DNA of 64,000 nt, taken from the NCBI RefSeq assembly GCF_004328665.1, contig NZ_CP019770.1, positions 1,178,001 through 1,242,000 on the forward strand, in the 5' to 3' direction. Below, one piece after another: positions 29,259 to 38,378 of this stretch. The notes beneath the pieces are model-generated. The model made no database searches. It was given only the letters and a program-made list of their open reading frames with translations, and had not been told where the DNA came from. The position numbers and the translations under genes were made by a program. The DNA comes from Pseudoalteromonas sp. DL-6. GTDB taxonomy: Bacteria; Pseudomonadota; Gammaproteobacteria; Enterobacterales; Alteromonadaceae. The number at the start of each line of letters is the position of its first letter. Position 1 is the first letter of the stretch.

Positions 29259-29798
29259 ATGGACTATATTGCTATCGCACTTTTCTTTTTAGTTCTTCTA
29301 ATAGCCTTCTCTACTGTTTGGGGTACGCTAAAAACGGGAATTTCACCGATGATGAGTTCAAGTAAAGCGCGCCAAGCTATGCTTGCTGAAATAAACATGG
29401 ATGAAAAGGGCGCATTAATTGATGTAGGTTCAGGTTGGGGAACGCTCGTTATAGCGGTTGCCAAAAAGCATCCTAAGAACCAGATTATTGGCTATGAGTT
29501 ATCGTGGTTTCCTTGGATGGTTTCAGTGCTTTTTAAATATAGTTTGGGTTTAAATAACCTTACCCTCTATCGAAAAGACTTTAAAAGTGCCGATCTCAGT
29601 GCTGCGTCTACTTTGGTATGTTACTTGTTTCCTGGTGGTATGCTAGCGCTTGAAGATAAGTTAAAACATGACTTGTTTAAAAATATCACTATTGTGAGTA
29701 ACACTTTTGCTTTGCCTTCATATAAACCAACTAAAGTGATCAAACTTAAAGATTTTTACCAAACACCTATTTATGTGTACCACTGGCAACCTCAATAG
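29259..29798 (+). CDS. Membrane-anchored class I SAM methyltransferase
   Basis: The 179-residue protein has one N-terminal transmembrane helix (IAIALFFLVLLIAFSTVWG). A short Rossmann-type methyltransferase domain follows, with motif I as LIDVGSGWGTLVIAVA and the acidic end of strand 2 at IIGYELS. The arrangement resembles the FAM173/ATPSCKMT-type lysine methyltransferases. The substrate is unknown. A decayed partial copy lies 4 kb downstream at about 33738-33998. Confidence 0.75.
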   Translation: MDYIAIALFFLVLLIAFSTVWGTLKTGISPMMSSSKARQAMLAEINMDEKGALIDVGSGWGTLVIAVAKKHPKNQIIGYELSWFPWMVSVLFKYSLGLNNLTLYRKDFKSADLSAASTLVCYLFPGGMLALEDKLKHDLFKNITIVSNTFALPSYKPTKVIKLKDFYQTPIYVYHWQPQ

Positions 29799-29953
29799 CG
29801 GTATTTAATTAGAACCAGCAAATTTTATGGTTAAATTAGCAAAAAGGTTTTTTAAAACGATCAAAATAAAGAGCGTAATGATGAGCGCAAGCTGAAGTGA
29901 TTTGCTATTTTACTGGGATAATAAATGCGAACATAGAGAGATATTGTTTAGTG

Positions 29954-31681
29954 TTAGTGCTTAGCTGATGTCATATTTTTTATCCATAAGTTCATGTTAT
30001 CTGCAGACATTGGTTTGGCAATATAATAGCCTTGTCCATGATAGCAACCCATGCCTATAAGCACTTTTTCGAGCTCTTGTGACTCTATCCCCTCTGCTAC
30101 TAGGTTATACCCAAATGCTTTACTTAGCGCCACGATACAGGTAACGATAGACTTGTCTTCCTGGTCTGATAGGAGTTTTTTAACAAAGCTTTGGTCTATT
30201 TTTAGTGTATCTAAAGGTAATTTTTTTAAATAACTCAAAGAAGCGTAACCTGTGCCAAAGTCGTCTAAAGCAATACTCACCCCTAAATTTCGACAGCCAT
30301 TGAGCACGTCGACTGCTTGGTCAACATTTCCAATTGTGGTGCTCTCTAAAATTTCCAACTCGAGTGTTTTTGGCTTTATATTATTGGTGCTGATGAGTAA
30401 CTCTCTGAGGTTTTCAACAAAGCCTTCACTAAGTAAATGGGCTGGCGAGATATTTACACTCATACAAAGGTGATTTCTTGTCCAAATTTTATGTTGTTTT
30501 AGGGCTTCAGCGAATACCCATTCGCCAATCAATATCCCAATGTGTGGGTGCTCTAATACCTCTGAAAAGTGACCTGGGTAAAGTAAACCCAAAGTAGGGT
30601 GATTCCAGCGTATTAGGGCTTCAACGCCAATTAACTGGTGATCCATCAAATTGACCTTTGGTTGATAATGTAAAATAAATTCTTTACGGGCAATGCCTTT
30701 CTCGGCAGCCAATAATAAATCATGTTTAGCATGCCTTAGACTTTCTTCTTCCGGATCAAAAAACAGAATTCGGTTTGTCCCAGACCTTTTAGCTTGGTAC
30801 ATGGTTTGGTCGGCTCGGCGTAAAACGTCATCGCAGCTTAAGCCATCATTATTAGGAAGCGCAACGCCAACACTAGCTGAAATTTGAACAGAGCACGAAA
30901 ACTCTGCTAATTTTATTGGGTCGTTTATCTCAATCAGCACCTCTTGTAACAGAATCTCATATTCTTGTATCGTGTGCGCAGCCCCCCTTAATAAAAAGAT
31001 AAACTCATCTCCGCCGATACGCGCGAGTGTATCTTCTTTACGTAATGTACTTTGTAGCCTCTGGGCAATGGTTTTTAACACGAAATCTCCGGTTTCATGA
31101 CCGTATTTGTCATTAATGGGTTTAAAGTTATCTAAATCTAAATAGGCAACGGCGAGCTTTTGCTCAGATTTAATGGCCTGTTGAAGTTGATCAATTAAAA
31201 TAGGGCGGCTTGCTAAGCCTGTTAGGCTATCGTAGTGTGCCATGTCATGAAGTTTTTTTTCTAAGCTTGCGCGTTGAATGGAGCTAGATATAGAGTGTAT
31301 CAACTGAGCGCTTTTTAATTGGTTTTTAAGTAAATAATCGCTTGCTCCTAGCCGCATAGCTTCTGCTGCTATTTTTTCATCTCCCAAGCCTGTGACCATA
31401 ATCACAGCACAATGGTTATTAACAGACTTTCTAATATTATCTAGCAAGGTAAGCCCCGAGCCGATACCTAATCGGTAATCAACTATGACACAATCAAACT
31501 CCCCATGCTCAAGATAAGACATCGAGCTTTCAATAGAGGATGCCTCTGAAATTTTCGCCTGTATATTAGAGCGAGATATCATACGGCGTATTTGCTCTCT
31601 ATCAACCGCATCGTCATCAACAATGAGTAGGTTAATACTGTCGCAGGTTTCAAAGTGATCTATTGAAGTTATCATATCCAT
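29954..31681 (-). CDS. REC-GGDEF-EAL response regulator
   Basis: The 575-residue protein has a receiver domain (about 15-135, with DDD at the acidic pocket and the phospho-acceptor Asp in VIVDYRLG). A GGDEF domain follows (about 150-310, motif IGGDEF intact), then an EAL domain (about 325-570, GVEALIRW and DDFGTGYASL intact). Both cyclic di-GMP synthase and phosphodiesterase signatures look complete. It is the last gene of a three-gene minus-strand operon behind a kinase and a single-domain regulator, with an 18-bp gap. It probably turns the kinase signal into a cyclic di-GMP change. Confidence 0.92.
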   Translation of the reverse strand: MDMITSIDHFETCDSINLLIVDDDAVDREQIRRMISRSNIQAKISEASSIESSMSYLEHGEFDCVIVDYRLGIGSGLTLLDNIRKSVNNHCAVIMVTGLGDEKIAAEAMRLGASDYLLKNQLKSAQLIHSISSSIQRASLEKKLHDMAHYDSLTGLASRPILIDQLQQAIKSEQKLAVAYLDLDNFKPINDKYGHETGDFVLKTIAQRLQSTLRKEDTLARIGGDEFIFLLRGAAHTIQEYEILLQEVLIEINDPIKLAEFSCSVQISASVGVALPNNDGLSCDDVLRRADQTMYQAKRSGTNRILFFDPEEESLRHAKHDLLLAAEKGIARKEFILHYQPKVNLMDHQLIGVEALIRWNHPTLGLLYPGHFSEVLEHPHIGILIGEWVFAEALKQHKIWTRNHLCMSVNISPAHLLSEGFVENLRELLISTNNIKPKTLELEILESTTIGNVDQAVDVLNGCRNLGVSIALDDFGTGYASLSYLKKLPLDTLKIDQSFVKKLLSDQEDKSIVTCIVALSKAFGYNLVAEGIESQELEKVLIGMGCYHGQGYYIAKPMSADNMNLWIKNMTSAKH

Positions 31682-31699
31682 ATCTCTTGCTAAGATGGC

Positions 31700-32122
31700 T
31701 TATTCAAGCTCAACGGCATGTATATAAGCATCCATAAGTGTCGCTAATTTGGCAAACTGCGGGCCAATTGCATGTTTAACCATATAACCTGCTACGTTGT
31801 TATGGTACGCGCGAGTGCGATCGTTATCCTCATTTGAGGTTGTTAGGATAAATACAACGGTATTGTTTAATTTTTTATCTTTACGAATATGGTCTAAAAA
31901 CTCAAAGCCATTCATCACTGGCATATTCAGGTCTAGCAATACTAAGTAGGGCTCTGATATTTCTTTTTGTTGTGCTTTTTCTCGTAACGCATCGAGCGCA
32001 AGTTTTCCGTTTTCTTTCCAAATTATTTTAATTTTAGGATCAACTTTTCTTAAGCTTCTTGTTACGGCTTCTGCGGCAACATCGTCATCCTCAACAAGCA
32101 GTATAGACAGATTTTTGATCAT
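31700..32122 (-). CDS. Single-domain response regulator
   Basis: The 140-residue protein is a stand-alone receiver: LLVEDDDVAAE (acidic pocket) and LVLLDLNMPVMNGFEF (phospho-acceptor Asp), of the type found with phytochrome-like kinases (Rcp1 class). It starts with ATG overlapping the kinase stop (ATGA) and AAGGAAAG before it. It likely shuttles phosphate from the kinase. Confidence 0.9.
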   Translation of the reverse strand: MIKNLSILLVEDDDVAAEAVTRSLRKVDPKIKIIWKENGKLALDALREKAQQKEISEPYLVLLDLNMPVMNGFEFLDHIRKDKKLNNTVVFILTTSNEDNDRTRAYHNNVAGYMVKHAIGPQFAKLATLMDAYIHAVELE

Positions 32123-33600
32123 AAATTTTCTTTCCTTGCAAAGCGCGGCCACCAAACATGAAATGTAGAGCCTTTTTGCGGCTCATTTGAACTAACAGAA
32201 ATACGCCCACCATGAGTTTGTGCGAGGCGCCTACTAATAGACAAGCCTATACCTGAACCCGACTTATCATCTGAGGTTGTTTGAAATAAACTAAAAATAC
32301 GCTCGTAAGCCTCTGCTGGTATACCGGGGCCATCATCAGTAACCGTTATATGGCAAAGCGTATTTTCTGCTACACAACGAATCTCTATAGTTCCCTCTTT
32401 ACTGTCATGGTGTTTAATGGCATTACTTAGCAAATTACGAACAACGGTTTCAAGCGGCGTCCATGCAGTGACAATGGTATTTAATTGAATGTCTTTATGA
32501 AGCTTCATTCCAGCCGGTAAATCTAACAGTTCGGTAACGTTAGAAATTAATTTATGCATATCGATTACTTGAGTATCTGGGGTAGCTTTGCCAGCTCTTG
32601 CATAGGCCAATAAATTATCTATTAACGTCTCCATTTTATGAATACGATCATCAATACGTGTTAAGTTATATTCCACTTCAGCTGTGGTAGTGCCTAAATC
32701 TTCTTTTATCCATTCAATTAAGTTTGAAATGCCCCGCAATGGAGAGCGTAAATCATGAGAAGCCACATAGGTAAACTCCTTCAAACTTGTGTTATTTTCT
32801 TTTAGCTCAGTTTCCATTCGTTTTCGTTCTGTTATATCTAATAACGACACAAACACCATGTCTTCATCATTGGTATTTATAAAAGGGCTCAAGCCTACTT
32901 CAACTGGGAATTCTTTACCGTCTTTGTGTAAGGCGGTTAAATCTCTGCCTACTCCCATCCTTCTGACACTGGGCTCACGGTGAAATGAATGACGAAGAGC
33001 AGAGTGATGCCCTTGGTAGCGCTGCGGTAATAACATTTCCATTTTTTTATCGAGTAGTTCTATTTCACTGTAACCAAAAGATTTACATAACGATTGATTT
33101 ACCGCTTGTATAATGCCCGCTTGGTCAACTATTAACACACCATGTGGTGCAGCCTGAATAGAGCGTTGAAACATATTATTTGCGCGCAGCCTTTGCGATA
33201 TATCTACTAATGTGGCTAAAACTAACTCTTGTTGTCCGTGTATTGGGTTTAAACCTATTTCAATTGGGATTTGCTTACCATTTTTTTGACTCGCAAATAA
33301 CTCACGGCCTTCACCCATCAAGCGTTTTCGAGGGTTAACAAAAAACTGACTCATCAAATGGGTATGGTTCGCTTTAAATTGCGCCGGAAGTAAACTATCT
33401 ATGTTCATTCCTATGAGTTCTGAATCCTCATAGCCCAGTATTTCAGATAGTTGACTATTGGCAAAAAGGATCTGAGCATCAGTATTAACTATCATTGCCC
33501 CCATGGGTAAACAATTAACTAGCTGAGTTAAAAATGCTTCATCCATATTTACATCTGCACTTGGCGAATTAGATTTTTTATTTACTTTTTTAAGGTCCAT
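32119..33600 (-). CDS. PAS-PAS sensor histidine kinase
   Basis: The 493-residue protein has two similar PAS domains (about 20-135 and 145-260), HisKA with the phospho-acceptor His282 in YVASHDLRSPLRG, and an HATPase domain (DDGPGIPAEAYERIF, GSGIGLSISRRLA). There is no clear transmembrane helix, so it is probably cytoplasmic. The frame is open upstream to ATG 33666, giving 515 residues. ATG 33600 (MDLKKVNKK) starts the recognisable sequence, but its ribosome-binding site is weak. The two PAS repeats share the phrase MG-GR-L, evidence of internal duplication. Confidence 0.9.
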   Translation of the reverse strand: MDLKKVNKKSNSPSADVNMDEAFLTQLVNCLPMGAMIVNTDAQILFANSQLSEILGYEDSELIGMNIDSLLPAQFKANHTHLMSQFFVNPRKRLMGEGRELFASQKNGKQIPIEIGLNPIHGQQELVLATLVDISQRLRANNMFQRSIQAAPHGVLIVDQAGIIQAVNQSLCKSFGYSEIELLDKKMEMLLPQRYQGHHSALRHSFHREPSVRRMGVGRDLTALHKDGKEFPVEVGLSPFINTNDEDMVFVSLLDITERKRMETELKENNTSLKEFTYVASHDLRSPLRGISNLIEWIKEDLGTTTAEVEYNLTRIDDRIHKMETLIDNLLAYARAGKATPDTQVIDMHKLISNVTELLDLPAGMKLHKDIQLNTIVTAWTPLETVVRNLLSNAIKHHDSKEGTIEIRCVAENTLCHITVTDDGPGIPAEAYERIFSLFQTTSDDKSGSGIGLSISRRLAQTHGGRISVSSNEPQKGSTFHVWWPRFARKENL

Positions 33601-33737
33601 CAAGCATCCGGCAAGTAAATTTAGTTCCCATAATATAGTAATAGTCGAACAAGTAATGAACAGCAAACTTAGAGGAAGATCATGTTATTTAAATACCCAT
33701 TTTAATAATTTCTTCTTATATTTTAGCGAGTCGTTAT

Positions 33738-33998
33738 AGGTGAAAAAGGCATATTGATTTAGGGTTGGGGTGGGGAATATTAGTTGTAGTGCTTATTAGA
33801 TATAGCTTTGTTTTAGATAACCCTACACTCTATCGCAAAGGATTCAAAAATGCTGATTTTAGTACGGCTACTATTTGTGTTAACTATTTATTGGCGCTCG
33901 GCATGTCTTGAAAACAAACTAATGTATAGAAAAGGCCAAATCTTGACTTCAGACATCATACTTATTGAATGCCTGCCCACAGCTGCATATCAATAAAC
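33738..33998 (+). pseudogene. Relic of a duplicated methyltransferase gene
   Basis: An open stretch at 33762-33911 translates to GWGILVV, then RYSFVLDNPTLYRKGFKNAD and CVNYLLALGM. This aligns with GWGTLVI, KYSLGLNNLTLYRKDFKSAD and CYLFPGGML of the methyltransferase at 29259. About 32 codons are missing between motif I and the KYS segment. After a further 1-base shift, LENKL continues the match to LEDKL. It has no start codon and several lesions, so it is a dead paralogue in the same orientation, 4 kb from the intact copy. Confidence 0.72.
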
Positions 33999-34224
33999 TC
34001 AAGCCAATACATCAAAAAGTAAAAGTAGATACGTGCTTCTTTATTATTTGAAAGTATTTAAATGAGGCGTCACATAACCTCAATACCTTTGAAATCAAAA
34101 AAGCACAAAAACAGTCAATAAATTGGTTGGTGCGATAAATGTGCGATATTTTTTATTATTAAATTAGGTAGTACGACAGGAAAATAGTTTTAACTAGAGA
34201 AAATAGAATTTAAAGAGGGATTAA

Positions 34225-34301
34225 TGGTCGGTATGGAGAGATTCGAACTCTCGACCCCTGCCACCCCATGACAGTGCGCTACCAAGCTGCGCCACATACC
34301 G
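34225..34301 (-). tRNA. tRNA-Pro (GGG)
   Basis: A 77-nt gene on the minus strand. The acceptor stem is CGGTATG / CATACCG and CCA is encoded. The anticodon stem CTGTC/GGCAG holds loop ATGGGGT with anticodon GGG. The T-arm GAGAGTTCGAATCTCTC is standard. A TTGATT-N16-TACTAT promoter-like pair lies just upstream on the same strand. Confidence 0.95.
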
Positions 34302-34368
34302 ACTTCGATAGCAATAGTACGTGTATTTATAAAAAAATCAATAAGCTTTTGTTTGTTTGGATGTTTAT

Positions 34369-34400
34369 TGCGCAAGCGTGTGATTTTAAGCGCTTGCGCA
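34369..34400. repeat. Perfect 10-bp stem-loop after tesA
   Basis: TGCGCAAGCG and CGCTTGCGCA flank a 12-nt loop, 17 nt beyond the tesA stop on the minus strand. No T-run follows in either direction, so it may stabilise the mRNA 3' end rather than stop transcription. Confidence 0.55.
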
Positions 34401-34417
34401 GAGTGTTTTACACGGCC

Positions 34418-35041
34418 TTAGTCTTTATTTAACCACTGGTTGATCGTGTTATACATTTCATCTCGTAGTATTGGTTGGGCAGTTTTGTTAGGGTGTAAGT
34501 TATCGTTTTGCATTAGCTCGCTTTTTCCTGCTACTTTAAGCACAAAAAACGGCATTAAATGCGAGTCGGTAGCTTCACTAACACTGGCAAAACTATCGGT
34601 AAACATTTTACTGTAACGCGGGCCATAGTTAGGTGGAATATATATTTCCATAAGTGCGGTTTGCGCATCTGCAGCTTGGCTTTTTTCAATTAAAGCCGTT
34701 AAGTTAGCCTGCATTTTAGTGATAGGAAAACCGCGTAGGCCGTCATTAGCACCGAGCTCAATAAGTACGTGAGTGGGTTGATATTGCTCAAGTAGCGCGT
34801 CTAGTCGGCGCAATGCACCGCCGGTGGTTTCGCCGCTAATACTTGCATTAACTAAGTTGATAGGGCGTTGCTTGGCATCGTATTTATCTTGTAACAATTG
34901 CACCCAGCCTTGTTCTTGTTTTAAGCCATAGGCTGCGCTTAAACTATCACCAAGTATTAAAATCGTGTTGTTAGCTGCCGCGTGTAGTGGGTTAATAACT
35001 AAAAATAAAATGAATACACAACGTAGGATTGAATGAGTCAT
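34418..35041 (-). CDS. tesA: Arylesterase / lysophospholipase L1 (GDSL hydrolase)
   Basis: The 207-residue SGNH hydrolase has a signal peptide (ILRCVFILFLVINPLHAAA). The conserved blocks are ILGDSLSAAYG (nucleophile Ser), the GxND block ELGANDGLRG and the catalytic pair DNLHPN near the C-terminus. It acts in the periplasm on thioesters and lysophospholipids. It is divergent from ybbA, and the two coding starts overlap by 9 bp (35033-35041). The tesA-ybbA-ybbP arrangement is conserved in many proteobacteria. Confidence 0.93.
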   Translation of the reverse strand: MTHSILRCVFILFLVINPLHAAANNTILILGDSLSAAYGLKQEQGWVQLLQDKYDAKQRPINLVNASISGETTGGALRRLDALLEQYQPTHVLIELGANDGLRGFPITKMQANLTALIEKSQAADAQTALMEIYIPPNYGPRYSKMFTDSFASVSEATDSHLMPFFVLKVAGKSELMQNDNLHPNKTAQPILRDEMYNTINQWLNKD

Positions 35042-35755
35042 ATGTCAGCGCTTTCTCAATTAAATATAATTCAAGTAAATGGTCTATCTAAAGTGGTTTC
35101 CACCTTTGAAGGTGAGTTGTCCATCCTCAGCGACATCAGCTTTAATGTCAAGCATGGCGAGTCTGTTGCCGTAGTAGGCACCTCTGGTTCCGGTAAGTCT
35201 ACATTATTGAGCTTGCTAGCAGGGCTTGATACCGCCAGCAGTGGCGAGGTAATGTTAGATGGTGAGCCTTTGCACAAGTTAGATGAAGAAGCGCGAGCAG
35301 CACTGAGAGCCGCTAAAGTTGGCTTTGTGTTTCAGTCTTTTATGTTGGTGCAAAGTTTAACCGCACTTGAAAATGTGATGCTACCCGCTGAGCTTGCTGG
35401 CGAACACGACGCTAAAGAGCAAGCGCTCGCGTTACTTGAAAAGGTTGGCTTGAGCCATCGTATTGATCATTACCCGTCGCAGTTATCTGGTGGTGAGCAA
35501 CAACGTGTTGCCATTGCCCGTGCATTTGTGGGTTCACCTAAAATATTGTTTGCCGACGAGCCATCAGCTAACTTAGATAGCAAAAATGGCCATATGATTG
35601 AGTCGTTATTATTTGATTTAAATAAGCAAAATGGTACTACGCTTATTTTAGTTACCCACGATGAAGCACTGGCGCAAAAGTGTGAACGTATTATTCAAAT
35701 AGAGGCGGGGGAGCTGGTACATAACTCAACTGAGGAAATGGCAAATGTGGGCTAA
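35033..35755 (+). CDS. ybbA: ABC transporter ATP-binding protein YbbA
   Basis: The 240-residue ATPase is of the MacB/LolD class. Walker A is GTSGSGKST, the Q-loop is VFQSFM, the signature is LSGGEQQRVAIARA, and Walker B is ILFADEPSANLD. It pairs with the large permease encoded next, whose start overlaps its end by 11 bp. The start may also be ATG 35042; TAGGA before 35033 favours the first. Confidence 0.92.
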   Translation: MSHMSALSQLNIIQVNGLSKVVSTFEGELSILSDISFNVKHGESVAVVGTSGSGKSTLLSLLAGLDTASSGEVMLDGEPLHKLDEEARAALRAAKVGFVFQSFMLVQSLTALENVMLPAELAGEHDAKEQALALLEKVGLSHRIDHYPSQLSGGEQQRVAIARAFVGSPKILFADEPSANLDSKNGHMIESLLFDLNKQNGTTLILVTHDEALAQKCERIIQIEAGELVHNSTEEMANVG

Positions 35756-38246
35756 ATTAGCACTTAAACTATTTTCTCGTGAGTTTCGCCGTGGTGAACT
35801 AACGGTTATAAGCGCAGCCATTGCTTTAGCGGTATTAACCGTGCTTACTTTATCTATGGTGACCGAGCGAATCGCAGAAAGTATTGCCCAAAAAAGCAGT
35901 GCCTTTATCGCCGCTGATAGGGTATTGGCCAGTAACCACGCCATAGATACCGCTTTTATTACTCAAGCTGAGCAGCAAAACCTTGAAACAGCGCAAATGG
36001 TGTATTTTGACACTATGTTGTTTGCAAACGATGAAATGCAATTTAGCTCGGTAAAGGCTGCATCAAATAGTTACCCGCTTAAAGGTCAGTTAAAAGTTAA
36101 GGCGGGCTTAAACGCCGAAACAGAAGTTGCCCCGGGTGCGCCAACCCCAGGTAACGTGTGGCTAAGTGAATCGGTTTTTTACAGTTTAAACATAAATGTA
36201 GGCGACCAAGTTGAATTAGGCGCAGCGTTATTTAATGTTGAAAAGGTGATTGTAGAAGAACCTGATGCGCCGTTTAATGTGTTCTCTAGCAGCCGCAGGG
36301 TACTTATTAATATTGACGACGTACCAAAAACTGAAGTAATACAGCCCGGTAGCCGTGTATTTTACCGCCAGTTGTATGCAGGTGATGAAAGCGACATAAA
36401 TAGTTTTTACGATTGGCTAAAACCCCAACTTAAAGAAAACCAAAATTGGTATGGTGTAAAAGATCGCCAATCGCCTATTTCAAATAGCTTAAACAGAGCT
36501 GAAAGCTTTTTGTTATTAGCCGGTTTGCTAGGGATTATTTTAGCCGCGGTTGCTATTGCTGTATCGGCTAAGCGCTATTGTGAGCGTCAATACGACCCAG
36601 TCGCAATGATGAAAACCTTAGGCGGCAGCCGCGATATGATCCGCAAAATTTACCTTATGCACTTATTAATGGTGTGTACCATGGCGGTGTTTGTTGGTCT
36701 AGCTATTGGCTATGGTTTGCAAGAGCTGGCTACCGGTTATTTAGCTAAAAGTATGGGCACCGAACTGCCCATGGCAGGCTTTAAACCTTGGCTAGTGGCT
36801 ATTAGCACCGGGGTTATTTGTGCTGTTATGTTCTCTATTAAGCCATTGTTAGACTTATTTGATATTCCACCGCTTAGAGTACTTCGCCGCAACTTAGGCG
36901 ATCGCCTTGCGGTAAGTAAAATTCATTTAGGGCTAAGTGCACTCACCGTGTTTTTATTAATGTGGTTATTTAGTAATAACATTAAAATTACCCTTATTTT
37001 GTTTGTCTCAACGCTTGCGCTTATTTTGGTGTTATTTTTAATTTCTAAGTTAATATTTGGTGGTGGCCGCAAGCTTGGCTTAAAGCCGGGTAACAGCTGG
37101 TCGTTGGCTATTGCGTCTATTCAAAAGCGCGCCAATGTTAATGCAGTGCAGTTAATTAGTTTTTCGTTAGCGATTAAATTACTATTATTTTTAATTGTGC
37201 TTAAAAACGATATTATTTCTGATTGGCAGTCACAATTACCAAGTGATGCACCTAATGCTTTTTTAGTGAATATTACGCAAAATGAACTGGATCCAGTTAA
37301 TGAATATTTAGCACAAAAGGGCATTCAAGTGTCGGAGTTTTATCCGACTATTCGTGGTCGCGTAAATGCCGTCAACGGTGAAGCGGTCGCGCGTGAAGTG
37401 TCACTGCAAGACAACGAGAAAAAAGACGAAGAAGCCCGCTCAGGCATTGGTCGCGAACTTAACTTAACATGGCTTGACGAAGTCCCTTCACAAAATGACA
37501 TTATCGATGGCCAGTGGTTTGGCGATGACGCTGTTGCCGAGGCCTCACTGGAAGAGTCGATGATGCAGCGCCTCGATGTTAAATTAGGCGATACCCTCAC
37601 GTTTTTAATTGGTGCGCAGTCGTTCGACGCTAAAATAACCAGTGTGCGAAAAGTAAATTGGGCCACACTCAAGCCTAACTTTTTTATTATTTTAAGCCCT
37701 GATGTACTAAGCGACTTTCCGGCGACCTATATTTCATCGGTACGCATTGAACCTGAGCAAAAGCGCGACTTTAGCCAGTTATTACGTACATACCCCACGA
37801 TTACAGCAATTGATGTAGATAACTTTGTTAAGCAAATACAATCGACTATTGAACAAGTGTCGTTAGCCATTGGTTTTGTATTGGCTATTGTGGTGCTATG
37901 TGGTGCGTTGGTATTAATATCGCAGGTGCAAGCAAGCTTAGGTGAGCGCATGCAAGAAATTGTAATATTGCGTACGTTAGGCGCTAAAAGCCGATTAATA
38001 AAAAATGCCACCTTGTATGAGTTTTTATTACTGGGCGGTTTAGCCGGACTAGTCGCTGCATTTTTCAGTGATATAGCACTGTTAATAGTACAGCAGCAAA
38101 TGTTTGATTTGGCAGGTAAGCTGCATCCTAATATTTGGATTATTGGCCCCGTTGCTGGTGGCGTGTTTGTAGCAGGGTTAGGCTATTTTATGATTGCTCG
38201 TACGCTCAAACAAAATACTCAAGGCTTAGTGCGCGCTTTAGCGTAA
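35745..38246 (+). CDS. ybbP: ABC transporter permease YbbP
   Basis: The 833-residue FtsX/MacB-like permease has ten predicted membrane segments: one at the N-terminus, clusters near 250-480, and three at the C-terminus with large periplasmic domains between. YbbAP is known as a type VII ABC complex, possibly extracting hydrophobic molecules from the membrane with TesA hydrolysing them. GAGG at 35732 precedes the ATG. A terminator follows. Confidence 0.9.
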   Translation: MWAKLALKLFSREFRRGELTVISAAIALAVLTVLTLSMVTERIAESIAQKSSAFIAADRVLASNHAIDTAFITQAEQQNLETAQMVYFDTMLFANDEMQFSSVKAASNSYPLKGQLKVKAGLNAETEVAPGAPTPGNVWLSESVFYSLNINVGDQVELGAALFNVEKVIVEEPDAPFNVFSSSRRVLINIDDVPKTEVIQPGSRVFYRQLYAGDESDINSFYDWLKPQLKENQNWYGVKDRQSPISNSLNRAESFLLLAGLLGIILAAVAIAVSAKRYCERQYDPVAMMKTLGGSRDMIRKIYLMHLLMVCTMAVFVGLAIGYGLQELATGYLAKSMGTELPMAGFKPWLVAISTGVICAVMFSIKPLLDLFDIPPLRVLRRNLGDRLAVSKIHLGLSALTVFLLMWLFSNNIKITLILFVSTLALILVLFLISKLIFGGGRKLGLKPGNSWSLAIASIQKRANVNAVQLISFSLAIKLLLFLIVLKNDIISDWQSQLPSDAPNAFLVNITQNELDPVNEYLAQKGIQVSEFYPTIRGRVNAVNGEAVAREVSLQDNEKKDEEARSGIGRELNLTWLDEVPSQNDIIDGQWFGDDAVAEASLEESMMQRLDVKLGDTLTFLIGAQSFDAKITSVRKVNWATLKPNFFIILSPDVLSDFPATYISSVRIEPEQKRDFSQLLRTYPTITAIDVDNFVKQIQSTIEQVSLAIGFVLAIVVLCGALVLISQVQASLGERMQEIVILRTLGAKSRLIKNATLYEFLLLGGLAGLVAAFFSDIALLIVQQQMFDLAGKLHPNIWIIGPVAGGVFVAGLGYFMIARTLKQNTQGLVRALA

Positions 38247-38266
38247 ACTTTGCGGCCAAATAGCGT

Positions 38267-38298
38267 TTAAATGCCTACTTTTTAAGTAGGCATTTTTG
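38267..38298 (+). terminator. Intrinsic terminator after ybbP
   Basis: The stem aaatgcctactt / aagtaggcattt is followed by TTGTTTT. It separates ybbP from the ruvC promoter. Confidence 0.88.
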
Positions 38299-38309
38299 TT
38301 TTGGCTTGG

Positions 38310-38329
38310 TACTGGTAATTTATACAGTG
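38310..38329. promoter_or_regulatory. LexA (SOS) box before ruvC
   Basis: TACTGGTAATTTATACAGTG contains CTG-N10-CAG with an AT-rich centre, the gammaproteobacterial LexA consensus. It lies about 50 bp before the ruvC start and overlaps a likely -10 region (TTATAC). Confidence 0.75.
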
Positions 38330-38378
38330 CTCTGGCATTATTAGCATTATTAATGAATAACAATAATGAGAGTGCTGT

